Shown piece by piece: positions 6,279-6,840 of a stretch of 6,840 bases of DNA. Position 1 is the first letter of the stretch. Each line of letters starts with the position of its first letter. This DNA is from Novosphingobium sp. (GTDB lineage Bacteria > Pseudomonadota > Alphaproteobacteria > Sphingomonadales > Sphingomonadaceae): positions 1 through 6,840 of the forward strand of contig JADYXV010000029.1 of assembly GCA_020853995.1 (NCBI GenBank), in the 5' to 3' direction. The notes under the pieces were generated by a model. It was not told where the DNA came from. It saw only the letters and a list, made by a program, of their open reading frames with translations, and did not search any database. The translations under genes and the position numbers were made by a program.

Positions 6279-6284
6279 CTCCTT
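6279..6284 (-). promoter_or_regulatory. Ribosome binding site of the lipoprotein gene
   Basis: On the - strand this reads AAGGAG, eight bases before the ATG at 6270-6268. It is the strongest Shine-Dalgarno in the window and fixes the start that yields a complete lipoprotein signal. Confidence 0.8.
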
Positions 6285-6376
6285 ACGTGCAGCCTACCAC
6301 ATCCTTATCGGACGCAAGACCACTTAGCATGCCGTCTTTTTGGACGGGAGGTGCTGAATGCACGTTGAATAGCCTG

Positions 6377-6392
6377 TGCAACATATGTTGCA
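6377..6392. promoter_or_regulatory. Perfect 16-bp palindrome, candidate operator between trpS and the lipoprotein gene
   Basis: TGCAACATATGTTGCA is its own reverse complement. It is flanked by GCCTG (6372-6376) and CAGGC, which overlaps the palindrome end (6391-6395), so a second pairing register also exists. It lies 107-122 bases upstream of the lipoprotein start and 24 bases past the trpS stop. There is no adjacent T-run, so a dimeric-regulator site is at least as likely as a terminator. Which protein would bind is unknown. Confidence 0.45.
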
Positions 6393-6415
6393 GGCGGGCC
6401 ATGTTCCGCAATAAT

Positions 6416-6840
6416 TCAGGTTATCCGCGAACCCCTTACTAGGCCCAGCGCTTCATAGGCGCGGGTCAGCGTGGGTGCGGCAAGATCGCGTGCCTTCAGC
6501 GCGCCCTTGCACAAAATCGCATCCAGCGCCTCGCGGTCCTCGCGCAATTCGCGATAGCGCGCCGCCATCGGCGAGAGCTTTTCGACCAGCAATTCGCCCA
6601 GCGCAGGCTTGAACTGGCCAAAGCCCTTGCCTTCAAATTCGGCCAGTACCGCAGCAGGCGCAATGCCTGCCATTGCGGCATAGATGCCAACCAGATTGTT
6701 CGCCTCGGGCCGTCCTGCCAATCCTTCAACCGTGGCGGGCAATGGCTCAGGATCGGTCTTGGCCTTCTTTACCTTCTGCATGATCGCATCAGCATCGTCG
6801 GTAAGGTTGATCCGGCTCATGTCGGAAGGATCAGACTTGC
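6416..6840 (-). CDS. trpS: TrpS, tryptophanyl-tRNA synthetase, C-terminal part (5' end outside window)
   Basis: This class I aminoacyl-tRNA synthetase activates tryptophan with ATP and attaches it to tRNA-Trp in the cytoplasm. About 140 C-terminal residues of a usual 330-345 are visible. The frame is open to the right edge; the first whole codon (6838-6836) is the second lysine of the KMSKS motif, and the visible sequence continues KSDPSDMSRINLTDDADAI, which is characteristic of TrpRS. After this come IMQKVKKAKTDPEPLP, GLAGRPEANNLVGIYAAMAG, a helical anticodon-binding part ending KLSPMAARYRELREDREAL, and the C-terminal helix ARDLAAPTLTRAYEALGLV. The ATG at 6820 is internal and not the start. 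The gene ends at TGA 6418-6416. The lipoprotein gene downstream is in the same direction but 145 bases away with its own ribosome binding site, so co-transcription is uncertain. Confidence 0.95.
   Translation of the reverse strand, partial: KSDPSDMSRINLTDDADAIMQKVKKAKTDPEPLPATVEGLAGRPEANNLVGIYAAMAGIAPAAVLAEFEGKGFGQFKPALGELLVEKLSPMAARYRELREDREALDAILCKGALKARDLAAPTLTRAYEALGLVRGSRIT

Overview
The window is ordinary, GC-rich alphaproteobacterial chromosome. The organism is most likely a sphingomonad (Novosphingobium/Sphingomonas/Erythrobacter-like). The reasons are the ubiE-ubiB and coaBC-dut gene pairs, the sequence character of UbiE, UbiB and Dut, a Gly/Trp-rich DUF4136-type lipoprotein, and a REP-like palindromic repeat. 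The assignment rests on remembered family resemblance, not on a search. No prophage, CRISPR array, insertion sequence, tRNA or rRNA is visible. Coding density is high and no gene-free stretch exceeds about 170 bases.

Layout, left to right. (1) Positions 1-466 hold the 3' part of ubiE on the + strand. (2) Positions 467-629 are a spacer with a symmetric pair of 22-bp palindromes, set in a larger 34-bp inverted repeat. (3) ubiB follows (630-2183), then 12 bases later a membrane acyltransferase of the acyltransferase-3 family (2196-3299). (4) A small four-helix membrane protein, DUF4345-like, lies on the - strand (3296-3694); its stop codon overlaps that of the acyltransferase. (5) A 99-bp divergent spacer leads to coaBC (3794-4990), which overlaps dut (4977-5444) by 14 bases. 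(6) A bidirectional hairpin terminator (5481-5510) separates dut from a convergent lipoprotein gene on the - strand (5533-6270). (7) A 145-bp spacer with a perfect 16-bp palindrome separates that gene from the 3' part of trpS on the - strand (6416-6840), which is cut by the window edge inside the KMSKS motif.

Together, UbiE and UbiB serve ubiquinone biosynthesis at the inner membrane. CoaBC makes 4'-phosphopantetheine for coenzyme A. Dut keeps dUTP out of DNA and supplies dUMP for thymidylate synthesis. TrpRS charges tRNA-Trp. The acyltransferase and the DUF4345-like gene look like an accessory insertion between two housekeeping blocks (ubiE-ubiB and coaBC-dut) that I recall as neighbours in related genomes. 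I found no convincing undescribed system. The points most worth a second look are the palindromic repeat, the Gly/Trp tract of the lipoprotein, the unassigned 16-bp palindrome, and the G-for-A change in the UbiB alanine-rich loop.
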